Assembly (NCBI RefSeq): GCF_029382225.1
Contig: NZ_JARLTC010000002.1
Coordinates: 310,001 to 374,000 of the forward strand
Origin: Spongiactinospora sp. TRM90649
Lineage (GTDB): Bacteria > Actinomycetota > Actinomycetes > Streptosporangiales > Streptosporangiaceae
Length of the DNA stretch: 64,000 nucleotides
Direction of reading: 5' to 3'
Part shown: in pieces, positions 14,096-22,715 of the stretch
Layout: every line of letters starts with the position of its first letter
Position numbering within the stretch: position 1 is the stretch's first letter
Made by a program: the position numbers and the translations under genes
The notes under the pieces: generated by a model
Database searches by the model: none
Told to the model about the DNA's origin: nothing
Seen by the model: the letters and a program-made list of their open reading frames with translations, nothing else

Positions 14096-15639
14096 GTCTC
14101 GTCCCTTTCGATGGCGCCGGTCATGTGGCCGCCGAGCTGTTCGGGGGTCACGCTGCCGGGGTCGAGCCGGGCGACCAGACGCCCTCGGTAGATGACGCAC
14201 AGCGTGTCGGACAGGCCGATCAGCTCCTCCAGGTCGGCCGAGACCAGCAGGACGGCGAGCCCGGCGGCCCGCGCCTCGCGCAGGTGGTCCCAGATCGCCG
14301 CCTGGGCGCCGACGTCGACGCCACGGGTCGGATGGGCGGCGATCAGCAGTTTGGGGTCGCCGCTCATCTCCCGCCCGACGATGAGCTTCTGCTGGTTGCC
14401 CCCGGACAGCGCGAGGGCGAGGGTGTCCACGCCGGGGGTGCGCACGTCGTAGCGCCGCACGATCCGCGCGGTGTCGGCGCGGGCGGCCCGCCGGTTGATC
14501 CAGATGCCCTTGCGGGCGGGGGCCACCGTCTGGTGGCCGAGCACGCGGTTCTCCCACAGCGACGCCTCAAGGAGCAGGCCCTGGCGGTGGCGGTCCTCGG
14601 GGATGTAGCCGATCCCGGCGGCTCTGCGCCTGCTGGTCGGCCAGCCGCCGATGTCGTGCTCGCCGAGCGTGATCGAGCCCTCCGCCGGGCGGATGCCCAT
14701 GATCGCCTCGATCAGCTCGGACTGGCCGTTGCCCTCGACCCCGGCGATGCCGAGGATCTCTCCTTCGTGGATCTCGAAGGAGACGTGGTCGAGCGGGTTG
14801 CGGCCGTCGCGCTCGGCGACGGTCAGCCCGGTCACCCGCAGCGCGACGGTCTCGGTGACCGTGGAGTCGCGCGTCTCGGGAGTGGGCAGCTCGCTGCCGA
14901 CCATCAGCTCGGCGAGCCGCCTGGCCGTGACGTCGCCGGGCAGGACGCTGGCCACGGTGGTGCCCAGGCGGATCACGGTGATCGCGTCGGCGATGTCGAG
15001 CACCTCGCCCAGCTTGTGCGAGATGAAGATCACGGTCAGGCCGTCGGCGACGAGTTCGCGCAGGTTGGCGAAGAGCTCCTCGACCTCCTGCGGCACCAGC
15101 ACGGCGGTGGGCTCGTCCAGGATGAGGATCCGCGCGCCTCGGTAGAGGACCTTGAGGATCTCCACCCGCTGCCGGTCGCCGACGCCCAGTTCCTCGACCG
15201 GCCGGTCGGGGTCTACGCGCAGGCCGTGGCCTTCGGCCAGTTCCAGGATGCGGGCGCGGGCGGCGGCGCGGTTCAGGCGGCCGAACCTGGACGGCTCGGC
15301 GCCGAGCACGATGTTCTCCAGCACCGTCAGGTTGTCGGCCAGCATGAAGTGCTGGTGGACCATGCCGATGCCGGCGCCGATGGCGTCGCTCGGGGTGCGG
15401 AACACCACGTCGGCGCCGTTGACACGGATGTGGCCCTCGTCGGGGCGCTGCATGCCGTACAGGATCTTCATCAGGGTGGACTTGCCGGCGCCGTTCTCGC
15501 CCACGATGGCGTGCACGGTGCCGGGCTCGATGGTGACCCGGATGTCGTGGTTGGCCACGACGCCGGGAAATCGTTTCGTGATGCCCTCAAGCTCGACGGC
15601 CGGGGGCCGTACGGGGGCCAGGGTGTCGGAGCTGGTCAC
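14092..15639 (-). CDS. Nucleoside ABC transporter ATP-binding protein, two fused ABC domains
   Basis: 515 residues with two tandem ABC cassettes, as in RbsA/NupO-type importers. The first cassette has Walker A VGENGAGKSTLMKILYG near residue 45 and Walker B ILILDEPTAVL. In the second, the Walker A is degenerate (GIAGVEGNGQSELIEAI), usual for this class, and LALSGGNQQKLIVGREM is the signature. It starts at GTG 15639. The middle gene of the operon between the BMP lipoprotein and permeases, it energises nucleoside uptake. Confidence 0.94.
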   Translation of the reverse strand: MTSSDTLAPVRPPAVELEGITKRFPGVVANHDIRVTIEPGTVHAIVGENGAGKSTLMKILYGMQRPDEGHIRVNGADVVFRTPSDAIGAGIGMVHQHFMLADNLTVLENIVLGAEPSRFGRLNRAAARARILELAEGHGLRVDPDRPVEELGVGDRQRVEILKVLYRGARILILDEPTAVLVPQEVEELFANLRELVADGLTVIFISHKLGEVLDIADAITVIRLGTTVASVLPGDVTARRLAELMVGSELPTPETRDSTVTETVALRVTGLTVAERDGRNPLDHVSFEIHEGEILGIAGVEGNGQSELIEAIMGIRPAEGSITLGEHDIGGWPTSRRRAAGIGYIPEDRHRQGLLLEASLWENRVLGHQTVAPARKGIWINRRAARADTARIVRRYDVRTPGVDTLALALSGGNQQKLIVGREMSGDPKLLIAAHPTRGVDVGAQAAIWDHLREARAAGLAVLLVSADLEELIGLSDTLCVIYRGRLVARLDPGSVTPEQLGGHMTGAIERDET

Positions 15640-15774
15640 AGTGCAATCTCCAGGAACCTGTTGGGTCGCCGGCCCGGGGTAGCGCGAAGCCCGGGAAGCT
15701 GAGCACGCCGGTCGGCTCCCCGGGCTCTCATACGCCTTCCCGCTCGAAATACCCGGATTCGAGCGGGACGGATC

Positions 15775-16848
15775 TCACGGCTTGTCCGGAACCTTGATCT
15801 CGCCGCCGATGATCTTCTCCTTGGCCTCGTCCACCTTGGCCTGGACGTCGGAGATGTGGTCACCGGTGGTGGCCAGCCCGACGCCGTCCAGTTTCAGGTC
15901 GTAGGCGACCGTCTGGCCGCCCTTGGCGCCGCCCTGGACGGACTTGACGAACTCGAAGACGCCGTTGTCCACCCGCTTGATCATCGACGTCATGATGATC
16001 TTGGTGAGCGCCGGGTCCTTCACGGTCTGGGCCTGGTCGGAGTCCACCCCGATGGCCCACTTGCCGGCGCCCGCCGCCACCGCCGCCTGGAAGACGCCGA
16101 GCCCCGAGTCGCCCGCGGCGGCGTAGACGATGTCCGCGCCCTCCTCGTACATCTTCGCGCCGGCGGTCTTGCCCTTGTCCGGGGCCTTGAAGCCGGTGAA
16201 GTCGCCCTCGGGGGTGAGGTACTTGGTGTCGATCTTGATGCCGGGCTTGGTGGCCTCGGCGCCCGCCTTGTAGCCGGCCTCGAACTTCCTGATCAGGTCG
16301 CTCTCCACGCCGCCGACGAAGCCGATGTGCCCGGACTTCGACTTCAGCGCGGCGGCCACGCCGGCAAGGTAGGAGCCCTCGTGCTCGGCGAAGGTCAGGC
16401 CGGTGACGTTGGGGCCGTTGGAGATCGAGTCCACGATGGCGAACTGGACGTCGGGATACTCCGCGGCGACCTTCTGCACGTCCGGGGCGTAGGCGAAGCC
16501 GACGCCGATGATCGGGTTGAAGCCCGCGCCCGCGAGCTGCCGCAGCAGCTCGCCGCGGTTGGAGCCGTCGCCCTGCGGGCTCAGCTCCTTGATCTCCACG
16601 CTCAGCTCGCTCTTCGCGCGTTCGAGGCCGGCATAGGCGGAGTCGTTGAACGACTTGTCCCCTCGTCCGCCGACGTCGAACGCCAGCCCTACCTTCAGGG
16701 CCGGTTTCGCGGCCTCGGTAGCGGACTCGGAACCGGATGGGGCCGTGGTCGCGGCGTTGTTCCCGCCGCCGCCACAGGCCGCGGTGGCCATGAGCAGGCC
16801 GCCGGCCAGCGCGCCCAGAGCCAGCTTGCCGATGTTCATGCGGAGCAA
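15775..16848 (-). CDS. BMP family (PnrA-like) nucleoside-binding lipoprotein
   Basis: Extracytoplasmic substrate-binding lipoprotein of about 357 residues. A signal peptide with lipobox TAAC leads to a Gly/Asn/Ser linker. The PnrA core begins KVGLAFDVGGRGDKSFNDSA, the family hallmark (GxxDxSFN), and contains GVGFAYAPDVQKVAAEYPDV and HIGFVGGVESDLIRKFEAGY. I chose TTG 16848 because GGAGG at 16855-16859 is 6 nt away; ATG 16839 (MNIGKLALG), 15 nt from it, is the alternative. It is the first gene of the nucleoside operon; the promoter lies in 16849-17119, where no riboswitch was recognised. Confidence 0.93.
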   Translation of the reverse strand: MLRMNIGKLALGALAGGLLMATAACGGGGNNAATTAPSGSESATEAAKPALKVGLAFDVGGRGDKSFNDSAYAGLERAKSELSVEIKELSPQGDGSNRGELLRQLAGAGFNPIIGVGFAYAPDVQKVAAEYPDVQFAIVDSISNGPNVTGLTFAEHEGSYLAGVAAALKSKSGHIGFVGGVESDLIRKFEAGYKAGAEATKPGIKIDTKYLTPEGDFTGFKAPDKGKTAGAKMYEEGADIVYAAAGDSGLGVFQAAVAAGAGKWAIGVDSDQAQTVKDPALTKIIMTSMIKRVDNGVFEFVKSVQGGAKGGQTVAYDLKLDGVGLATTGDHISDVQAKVDEAKEKIIGGEIKVPDKP

Positions 16849-17119
16849 GAGGATCCTCCAAATTCCCCGCCGTCCGTCCGCCGCACACCCGGCGATCCGC
16901 ACGGCAACCCTGAACGGAACATAGTTCAGCGGTTACCGCAGGCAGAAGGCGCGAACAGCAACGCAACCGCTCCGTTATCGACCTCAAGCGGGACTGTGAC
17001 CCTAAGGGAGATCTTGCCTTTGACGGGATCTCGCAGGACATTTCTCACAGTCGTGGAAAGCCCACGCGCATCACCGGTCAGCCGAATGAGCAGAGACCCA
17101 GGAGAACCCAGGAGCACTC

Positions 17120-19000
17120 ATGCGTAGCTGGAAGGCACTACTGGCCGTACCGACGGCCTTGTTACTCACGGGCGCGCTGGCGCCCGCCGTCAACGCCGCG
17201 ACACCGGCGATCAGTGTGGTCAACGGTATGACCCAACCCGTCTTCTCCCGCGCGGACGCCATCACCCAGACCGTGTACGTCGAGGTCGCGGGCGTGGACA
17301 GCGACAGCGACGGCAAGGCGGACCGCGTCGCCGTGGACATCATGCGGCCCAAGGAGACCGAGCAGGGACTCAAGGTGCCCGTCATCATGGAGGCGAGCCC
17401 GTACTACGCCCCCCTGAACGACGTGCCGAACCACAATGTGGACATCGACGGCGACACCGGAGGTAAGGTCTCCGGGCTGATCGCCAGGGGCCGGGCCGAC
17501 GCCCTGAAGGGCATCGGCGCCGCTCAGGCCGTCGCGTTCGACGGCTACTACGACAACTACTTCGTGCCTCGCGGCTACGCGATCGCACTGGTGGAGAACC
17601 TCGGCAGCGGCCGGGCCACCGGCTGCCCGACCACGGGCGACCGCAACGAGACGCTCGGCCCGAAGGCCGCCGTGGACTGGCTGAACGGCCGGGCCCGGGG
17701 ATTCGACGCGAACGGGAACCCGGTTCGCGCCGACTGGTCCACGGGCAACGTCGGCATGATCGGCGTGTCGTACAACGGCACACTGCCCAACGCGGTCGCC
17801 TCGACCGGCGTCCCCGGGCTGAAGACGATCGTGCCGATCGCCGCGATCTCCTCCTGGTACGACTACTACCGGGCCAACGGCGGCGTGCTCGCCCCCGGCG
17901 GCTACCAGGGAGAGGACGCGGACGTGCTCGCCCGCGTGGTGCTGACCAGGCAGAACGCGCAAGAGGCGTGCGGCGCGCTGATGGACCGGATAGAGACCGA
18001 CCAGGACCGGGTCACCGGTGACTACAGCCGCTTCTGGGACTCCCGCAACTACCTGAACGACGTCCGCAAGGTCAGGGCCAGCGTCTTCCTGGTGCACGGG
18101 CTCAACGACTGGAACGTCAAGACCAAGCAGGCCGCGCAGTGGTGGTACGCGCTGTCCAAGCAGAACGTGCCCCGCAAGATCTGGCTGACCCAGGGCGCGC
18201 ACACCAACCCGTTCAGTTTCCGCACCGAGGAGTGGCTGCGCCAGCTCAACGCCTGGTTCGACTACTGGCTCTACGGCGTCAAGAACGGAATCATGAAGGA
18301 GCCGCAGGCCGACGTGGAGATCGCCGCCGGGCAGTGGGAACGGCAACCGTCGTGGCCGCTGCCGGGCTCGCGTCCGGTCTCCGTGCCCTTGAAGACCACG
18401 GGAGCCGGCGAGTGGTTCGTGGACCAGCGGACGCGCACCGCCGAGCAGCTCGCGGCCTCGCCCGAGGCGGCGGACGGCAACCGGCTGGCCTACCTCACCC
18501 CGGCGCTGAAGAGGGACGTCAGGATCTCCGGGACCCCGGAGATCAAGGTGCGGGCGTCCCTGGAGGGCGGGCGCTCGCCGTACCTGACGGCGTTGCTCGT
18601 GGACTACGGCACCGACACCCGCGCCACCGGCGCGCTGCGCACCACTGGGCAGCAGTACTGCTACGGCGAGAGCGTGGAGGGCGATCCGGGCTGCCTGATC
18701 ACCCGCCAGCACGTCACGGTGGAGGCCCCGTTCAAGATCGTCACACGAGGGTGGCTGGACGTGCGCAACCGCCATCGCCCGGACCGCACCGAGGCGGTGA
18801 AGCCGGGCAAGGCGTACGACTTCCGCTGGGACCTCCAGCCGCAGGACTACGTCTTCAAGGCCGGGCACCGGATCGGCGTGGTGCTGCTGTCCACGGACTA
18901 CGACTACACGCTGCGGTATCCCGGCGGCACCCTGGTGAAGGTGCAGCCGGGCAAGAGCGCGGTGACCCTTCCCGTCACCGGGCCGGGCCCCAAGCTCTGA
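17120..19000 (+). CDS. Secreted Xaa-Pro dipeptidyl-peptidase (S15, CocE/NonD type)
   Basis: 626-residue secreted serine peptidase that would release Xaa-Pro dipeptides from peptide N-termini. A Sec signal peptide ends near AVNA26. DSDSDGKADRV at about 61-71 looks like a calcium-binding loop. The nucleophile motif is GVSYNG with Ser217, the acid region VHGLNDWNV lies near 335, and GAHTNP supplies the histidine. The C-terminal jelly-roll characteristic of the family follows (LVDYGTD through GHRIGVVLLSTDYDYTLR). An AGGAG sits 4 nt before ATG 17120. Monocistronic, ended by the shared hairpin at 19019-19050. Confidence 0.93.
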   Translation: MRSWKALLAVPTALLLTGALAPAVNAATPAISVVNGMTQPVFSRADAITQTVYVEVAGVDSDSDGKADRVAVDIMRPKETEQGLKVPVIMEASPYYAPLNDVPNHNVDIDGDTGGKVSGLIARGRADALKGIGAAQAVAFDGYYDNYFVPRGYAIALVENLGSGRATGCPTTGDRNETLGPKAAVDWLNGRARGFDANGNPVRADWSTGNVGMIGVSYNGTLPNAVASTGVPGLKTIVPIAAISSWYDYYRANGGVLAPGGYQGEDADVLARVVLTRQNAQEACGALMDRIETDQDRVTGDYSRFWDSRNYLNDVRKVRASVFLVHGLNDWNVKTKQAAQWWYALSKQNVPRKIWLTQGAHTNPFSFRTEEWLRQLNAWFDYWLYGVKNGIMKEPQADVEIAAGQWERQPSWPLPGSRPVSVPLKTTGAGEWFVDQRTRTAEQLAASPEAADGNRLAYLTPALKRDVRISGTPEIKVRASLEGGRSPYLTALLVDYGTDTRATGALRTTGQQYCYGESVEGDPGCLITRQHVTVEAPFKIVTRGWLDVRNRHRPDRTEAVKPGKAYDFRWDLQPQDYVFKAGHRIGVVLLSTDYDYTLRYPGGTLVKVQPGKSAVTLPVTGPGPKL

Positions 19001-19018
19001 CCCGGCCGTGAGGCGGGG

Positions 19019-19050
19019 CCCTGGCCTGACGGCCCGCCGTCAGGCCAGGG
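19019..19050. terminator. Bidirectional terminator between convergent peptidase genes
   Basis: Perfect 14-bp inverted repeat CCCTGGCCTGACGG (19019-19032), loop CCCG, CCGTCAGGCCAGGG (19037-19050). It lies 19 bp after the Xaa-Pro peptidase stop and covers the stop codon of the convergent M20 gene (19040-19042), so it can serve both. Confidence 0.8.
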
Positions 19051-20275
19051 CTTCCGCGACGTAGGTCTCGCTGCCGGGCCGGCCACCCTCCCACAGGGCG
19101 GTCAGCGCGGTGGCGGCCATGAACCGCACGCCCATGCCGATGCAGGTCTCGTCCACGTCGAAGGTGCCCTGGTGGATGTCGAGCCGACCGGCCGAGCCGG
19201 GCTTGCGCACGCCGAGCCGGGCGAAGGCCCCGGGGATCGACTCCAGATACCAGCCGAAGTCTTCACCGCCCAGGCTCTGCTCGGTCGGCACGACGGCGCC
19301 CGCGCCCAGCGCCCGATCCGCCGCCTCGGCCAGCATCTGCACGCTGACCTCGTCGTTGACCACCGGCGGGACGCCCCTGGTGTACTCCATCTCGGCCTCA
19401 AGGCCGTAGGCGCCCGCCACGGAGTCCAGCAGGGTCTTCAGCAGCTCGGGAGCGCCGTGCCAGGCGGATTCGTCCAGGCAGCGCACGGTGCCCTCGGCGA
19501 CGCCGTCGTCGGGGATGGCATTGGCCACCGAACCGGCCTCCACGCGGCCCCAGACCAGGCTGAGCGACGAGCGCGGATCGACCCGCCGCGACAGTGCGGC
19601 GGGCAGCTCGGTGAGGATCTTGGCCAGCCCGAAGACCAGGTCGGCGGTCAAGTGCGGGCGAGCGGTGTGGCCGCCGGGGCCGCTCACCCTGATCCGCACC
19701 TTGTCACAGGCCGAGGTGATCGGCCCGGTGCGCAGCCCGACCTGGCCGACGTCGACCCGGGGGTCGCAGTGCAGCCCGAAGATCCGGTCGACCCCGCTGA
19801 TCCCGCCGGAGGCCATCACCTCAAGGGCGCCGCCCGGCAGCTCCTCGGCCGGCTGGAAGATCATCCGTACCCGGCCGGGCAGCAGCCCGGCGGCGGCCTG
19901 CTCGGCCAGGAAGAGCGCGGTGCCCAGCAGGATGGTGGTGTGCACGTCGTGGCCGCACGCGTGGCACCTGCCCGGCACCGTGGAGCGGTACGGCACGTCC
20001 TTCTCGTCGGCCAGCGCGAGCGCGTCGATGTCCGCGCGCAGCGCCACCGTCGGCCCGTCACCACTACCGACCTCGCAGACCAGCCCCGTCCCCTTGGGCA
20101 GCACGGCGTGGACCAGCCCGGCCCGCTCCAGCCGCTCCGAGATCCGCTTCGTCGTGCGGTACTCGGCGAAGGCCAGCTCCGGGTGCATGTGCAGGTCACG
20201 CCGGAAGTCGATCAGCGCTGGCTCGGCTTGGACGAGGAACGCGTCGAGTTCCCCCCGCAGATCCCGTCCTCGCAT
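19040..20275 (-). CDS. M20 family amidohydrolase (N-acyl-amino-acid or related)
   Basis: 411-residue cytosolic dinuclear metal hydrolase. RRDLHMHPELAFAEYRT is the M20D N-terminus, RADIDAL has the catalytic-site Asp, HACGHDVHTTILLG the metal ligands, PAEE the catalytic Glu pair, and the lid domain follows GPGGHTARPH. Relatives hydrolyse N-acyl-amino acids, hippurate, IAA conjugates or N-acetyl-diaminopimelate; the substrate cannot be told. Start ATG 20275. Convergent to the Xaa-Pro peptidase and divergent from the ligase region, so a role in peptide or acyl-amino-acid turnover is plausible. Confidence 0.92.
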   Translation of the reverse strand: MRGRDLRGELDAFLVQAEPALIDFRRDLHMHPELAFAEYRTTKRISERLERAGLVHAVLPKGTGLVCEVGSGDGPTVALRADIDALALADEKDVPYRSTVPGRCHACGHDVHTTILLGTALFLAEQAAAGLLPGRVRMIFQPAEELPGGALEVMASGGISGVDRIFGLHCDPRVDVGQVGLRTGPITSACDKVRIRVSGPGGHTARPHLTADLVFGLAKILTELPAALSRRVDPRSSLSLVWGRVEAGSVANAIPDDGVAEGTVRCLDESAWHGAPELLKTLLDSVAGAYGLEAEMEYTRGVPPVVNDEVSVQMLAEAADRALGAGAVVPTEQSLGGEDFGWYLESIPGAFARLGVRKPGSAGRLDIHQGTFDVDETCIGMGVRFMAATALTALWEGGRPGSETYVAEALA

Positions 20276-20936
20276 CGGTCACCGTCCCATTCTCGCGTCG
20301 CCGTCTGGGTGGACGTCTTGAGCAACGTGTCTGCTTTGTCACGCGCCACGCCCCCGGCGTCTCCGGACGCCGGGTCAAGTGGCATCGGGCCGCCGGGGTC
20401 GCAGAAGATCATCCCAGATCGGCCACGACCGTTGACATGTCGAATTCCGCTCCATCGCCCGATACGGCGATCGGGGCGGCACCACCCGTAAAAGCGAGTG
20501 CCCGGCCGGGTGGTCGTCGGGTGTCGCGATCGCTCCGGCACGGGCTGTGCGAGCCCTCGCGCGCCCGGGGGATGGGTGAAGCCCACGTGCGCGTAGGCGA
20601 TAACACGACTGTATCTCGCCACGGCGCTCTCTCGCGAAAATCCACGCGAAATGGCAGGCATCGCTGGGGCACCCCTTAGGGCGCCGCTCCCGTCTCACGA
20701 ATACGCTCTGACCACGGCGAACGTGCCGCTCACCAACGGCATACCACCCGGTGCACCCGAAACGCACTACCGGTGCACGGCCCGTACGGCATGCCGTCTC
20801 GACCGGAAAACCACCCGAATGAACCACGCGCCTATAGCCCTCTCCTATCCAGCCGCCCGGCAAGTGTGCCACTCGCCCCGTGCGCCGTCCGTGTCCCACC
20901 AACTCCGCTGCACGACAAATTTCCGTTTAAACCCGC
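20276..20936. other. Long non-coding stretch upstream of the ATP-grasp gene
   Basis: About 660 bp with no gene I can support. Several frames of 60-175 codons cross it, but none has a start with SD plus convincing codon use or a known motif. A TTGACA occurs at 20432 without a clear -10 partner. The base composition is slightly lower in GC than the neighbours from about 20,690 onward. I looked for a c-di-AMP or other riboswitch and found no convincing match. Confidence 0.55.
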
Positions 20937-20959
20937 GTGACCCTCCCCATTGGGGTCAC
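20937..20959. promoter_or_regulatory. Dyad upstream of the ATP-grasp ligase gene
   Basis: GTGACCC (20937-20943) and GGGTCAC (20953-20959) are perfect arms; a nested CCCC-ATT-GGGG hairpin overlaps. It lies 41 bp before the SD at 21000-21004, so it may be an operator near the promoter (TGCTAGT at 20966-20972 resembles an extended -10) or a 5'-UTR hairpin. Confidence 0.45.
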
Positions 20960-21010
20960 CTCTGGTGCTAGTCATCGCACCTCCTCGACTCATCCCATCA
21001 GGAGAATTGC

Positions 21011-21133
21011 GTGCTTTACTCCGCTTGTGATCACGAATATCCCATTCGCGGAGAAGTATGCGAAGCTCAGCATCTTCGAACCGAGCGAAGGGACTCTGGT
21101 GATCGTGCCCTCGCTCTCGCTACCCCAGGATGA
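21011..21133 (+). CDS. Possible 40-codon upstream overlapping ORF
   Basis: GTG 21011 has the best SD in the area (AGGAG 21000-21004, 6 nt away) and opens a 40-codon frame ending at TGA 21131-21133, overlapping the ligase frame. Its product (VLYSACDHEYPIRGEVC...) has no recognised motif, and its codons have low third-position GC, unlike real genes here. It may be a regulatory leader ORF, or the SD may have drifted from another start. Kept at low confidence because the SD fits this frame and not the ligase. Confidence 0.25.
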   Translation: MLYSACDHEYPIRGEVCEAQHLRTERRDSGDRALALATPG

Positions 21134-22448
21134 GCTACGCCGCATCACCGGAGTCACGTGCTACGAGGAGCGCCTCCTCTTCCTCCTGCTGACCCTGCGA
21201 CGACCCGGGATAGAAGTGATCTACCTGTCCTCCCGCCCGGTGGACGAGGAGATCATCGAGTACTACCTGGGCTTCCTGGACGATCCCGTCGGCGCGCGGG
21301 CCCGTCTGCACCTGATCAGCACCGACGAGCCGGACACCCAGCCGCTGACCCGCACCATCGTCCGGCGGCGCGACCTGGTCGGCCGGATCCGCGAGCTGGC
21401 CGGGAGCGATGCCTGGCTGGTGCCGTTCGTGGTCAGCGAGCACGAGGAGCGGCTCGCCGCCATGCTGGCCGTCCCGATCTACGGCCCCGCGCTGAACCTG
21501 GCCCACCTGGGCTCCAAGAGCGGGTCACGGGAGGTCGGCGAGGAGGCAGGCGTCCCGATGCCGCGCGGCACCGGCGACCTGTACTCCCTGCCCGCCACCG
21601 AACAGGCGGCCGGGCTGCTCAAGGTGCGCGACCGGCTGATCGTCAAGCTCAACGACGGCTACTCGGGCCTGGGCAACGCGGTGGTCCGCAAGATCCCGGG
21701 ACTGCCGCTCACCGATTCGCCGACCAGCTTCTCGGCGGACGAGGAGACCTGGGAGACGTTCGGGCAGAAGATCTCCGAACGCGGCGCGGTGATCGAGGAG
21801 TTCATCGAGGACCGCCCGCTCTACTCCCCAAGCGCGCTGGCCATGATCACCCCGGGCGGTCACTTCGACGTGATCGCCACGCACGACCAGGTCCTCGGCG
21901 GCGCCAACGCCGACGTCTTCAAGGGCTGCACGTTCCCCGCGCGCAAGCGCTACCGCCACCAGGTGGGCGAATCGGCCCGCCGCATCGCCGGAGTGCTCGC
22001 CGAGCGCGGCGTGGTCGGGCTGTTCGGCATGGACTTCTTCGCGCTGAAGACCGACGGCGGCTACGGCGCGCTGCTGTGCGAGATCAACCTGCGGATCGGC
22101 GGCACCACGCACCCGTACGGCGCCACCGTGCTCACCACCGGCGCCACCTACGACCCGGCCACCGGCACGCTGATGGACGGGCCCCGGCCCAAGTACTACA
22201 CGGCCACCGACAACTGCGCGTCGCCGCACCTGCTCGGCCGGACGGCGGGCGAGATAATCCGCCTGGTCGAAGGCGCCGGGCTGGGCTTCGACGCGGCCAC
22301 CCGCACCGGAAACGTGCTGCACATGCTCGGCGCGGTGCCCGAGCACGGCAAACTCGGCTTCACCAGCATCGGCGACTCCAGGGAGCACGCGAACGAACTG
22401 CACAGGGCCACGCTCACCGCGCTCGGCGCAGAGCCCGCCATCCGATGA
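21027..22448 (+). CDS. PGM1-like ATP-grasp peptide ligase
   Basis: 473 residues. The N-terminal pre-ATP-grasp part has VIVPSLSLPQDELRRITGV, CYEERLLFLLLTLRRP and VIYLSSRPV, hallmarks of proteins related to the pheganomycin ligase PGM1 (joins a nonproteinogenic amino-acid derivative to ribosomal peptides). The ATP-grasp part has IVKLNDGYSGLGNAVV (Lys for ATP), FIEDRPLYSPSA and VGLFGMDFFALKTDGGYGAL, then CEINLRIGGTTHP with the metal-binding Glu/Asn. GTG 21027 is the only good in-frame start, 22 nt from the AGGAG, so initiation is odd. No peptide precursor or biosynthetic neighbours are visible; the natural substrate is unknown. Its 3' end overlaps the next convergent gene by 35 bp. Confidence 0.88.
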   Translation: MITNIPFAEKYAKLSIFEPSEGTLVIVPSLSLPQDELRRITGVTCYEERLLFLLLTLRRPGIEVIYLSSRPVDEEIIEYYLGFLDDPVGARARLHLISTDEPDTQPLTRTIVRRRDLVGRIRELAGSDAWLVPFVVSEHEERLAAMLAVPIYGPALNLAHLGSKSGSREVGEEAGVPMPRGTGDLYSLPATEQAAGLLKVRDRLIVKLNDGYSGLGNAVVRKIPGLPLTDSPTSFSADEETWETFGQKISERGAVIEEFIEDRPLYSPSALAMITPGGHFDVIATHDQVLGGANADVFKGCTFPARKRYRHQVGESARRIAGVLAERGVVGLFGMDFFALKTDGGYGALLCEINLRIGGTTHPYGATVLTTGATYDPATGTLMDGPRPKYYTATDNCASPHLLGRTAGEIIRLVEGAGLGFDAATRTGNVLHMLGAVPEHGKLGFTSIGDSREHANELHRATLTALGAEPAIR

Positions 22449-22617
22449 GGCCCAAGGCCAGCGCGATCAGGATGTTCACCCCGGCCAGGATGCCGTGGAC
22501 GACGTAGAACGAGGTCTCGTGCCCCTCGGCCAGGTTGAAGCCAAGATTGATCCACTCAAAGATCATGAAAGCGGCAACCACCAGGAGAAATACGGCGATC
22601 CTTCGTGACATTTGCAT
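22414..22617 (-). CDS. SCO4848-family small membrane protein
   Basis: 67 residues from ATG 22617 (MQMSRRIAVFLLVVAAFMIF); ATG 22611 is also possible. Two membrane helices are separated by INLGFNLAEGHETSFYVVHG, and it ends in ALGLIGWRALRRAR. Sequence pattern and position beside a D-Ala-D-Ala carboxypeptidase match the SCO4848 family of actinomycetes, whose function is unknown but probably envelope related. It is divergent from the carboxypeptidase and overlaps the 3' end of the ligase gene tail to tail. Confidence 0.75.
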   Translation of the reverse strand: MQMSRRIAVFLLVVAAFMIFEWINLGFNLAEGHETSFYVVHGILAGVNILIALALGLIGWRALRRAR

Positions 22618-22715
22618 GTGCCCAGTATCAAGCTCCCCCCACACCAGGTAGTTCACCGGGCGCGCTGGGAAGTCATGTCACATGAAATTCGGCGCGAAGC
22701 TACGCTGAGATCGCT

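Noticed and set aside
14096..14557. N-terminal extension of the first permease by 154 codons
   Set aside because: It is antisense-free but lies wholly within the ATPase gene in another frame. The GTGA overlap at 14092-14095 marks the true start.
20276..20936. Possible c-di-AMP (ydaO) or other riboswitch
   Set aside because: GGGTGAAG and a few GC stems occur, but the conserved core order is absent and the direction does not fit a downstream gene clearly.
20651..20971. 106-codon frame upstream of the ATP-grasp gene as a precursor peptide
   Set aside because: No SD, poor codon use, and it covers the predicted promoter dyad. A peptide precursor for the ligase is not supported by this frame.
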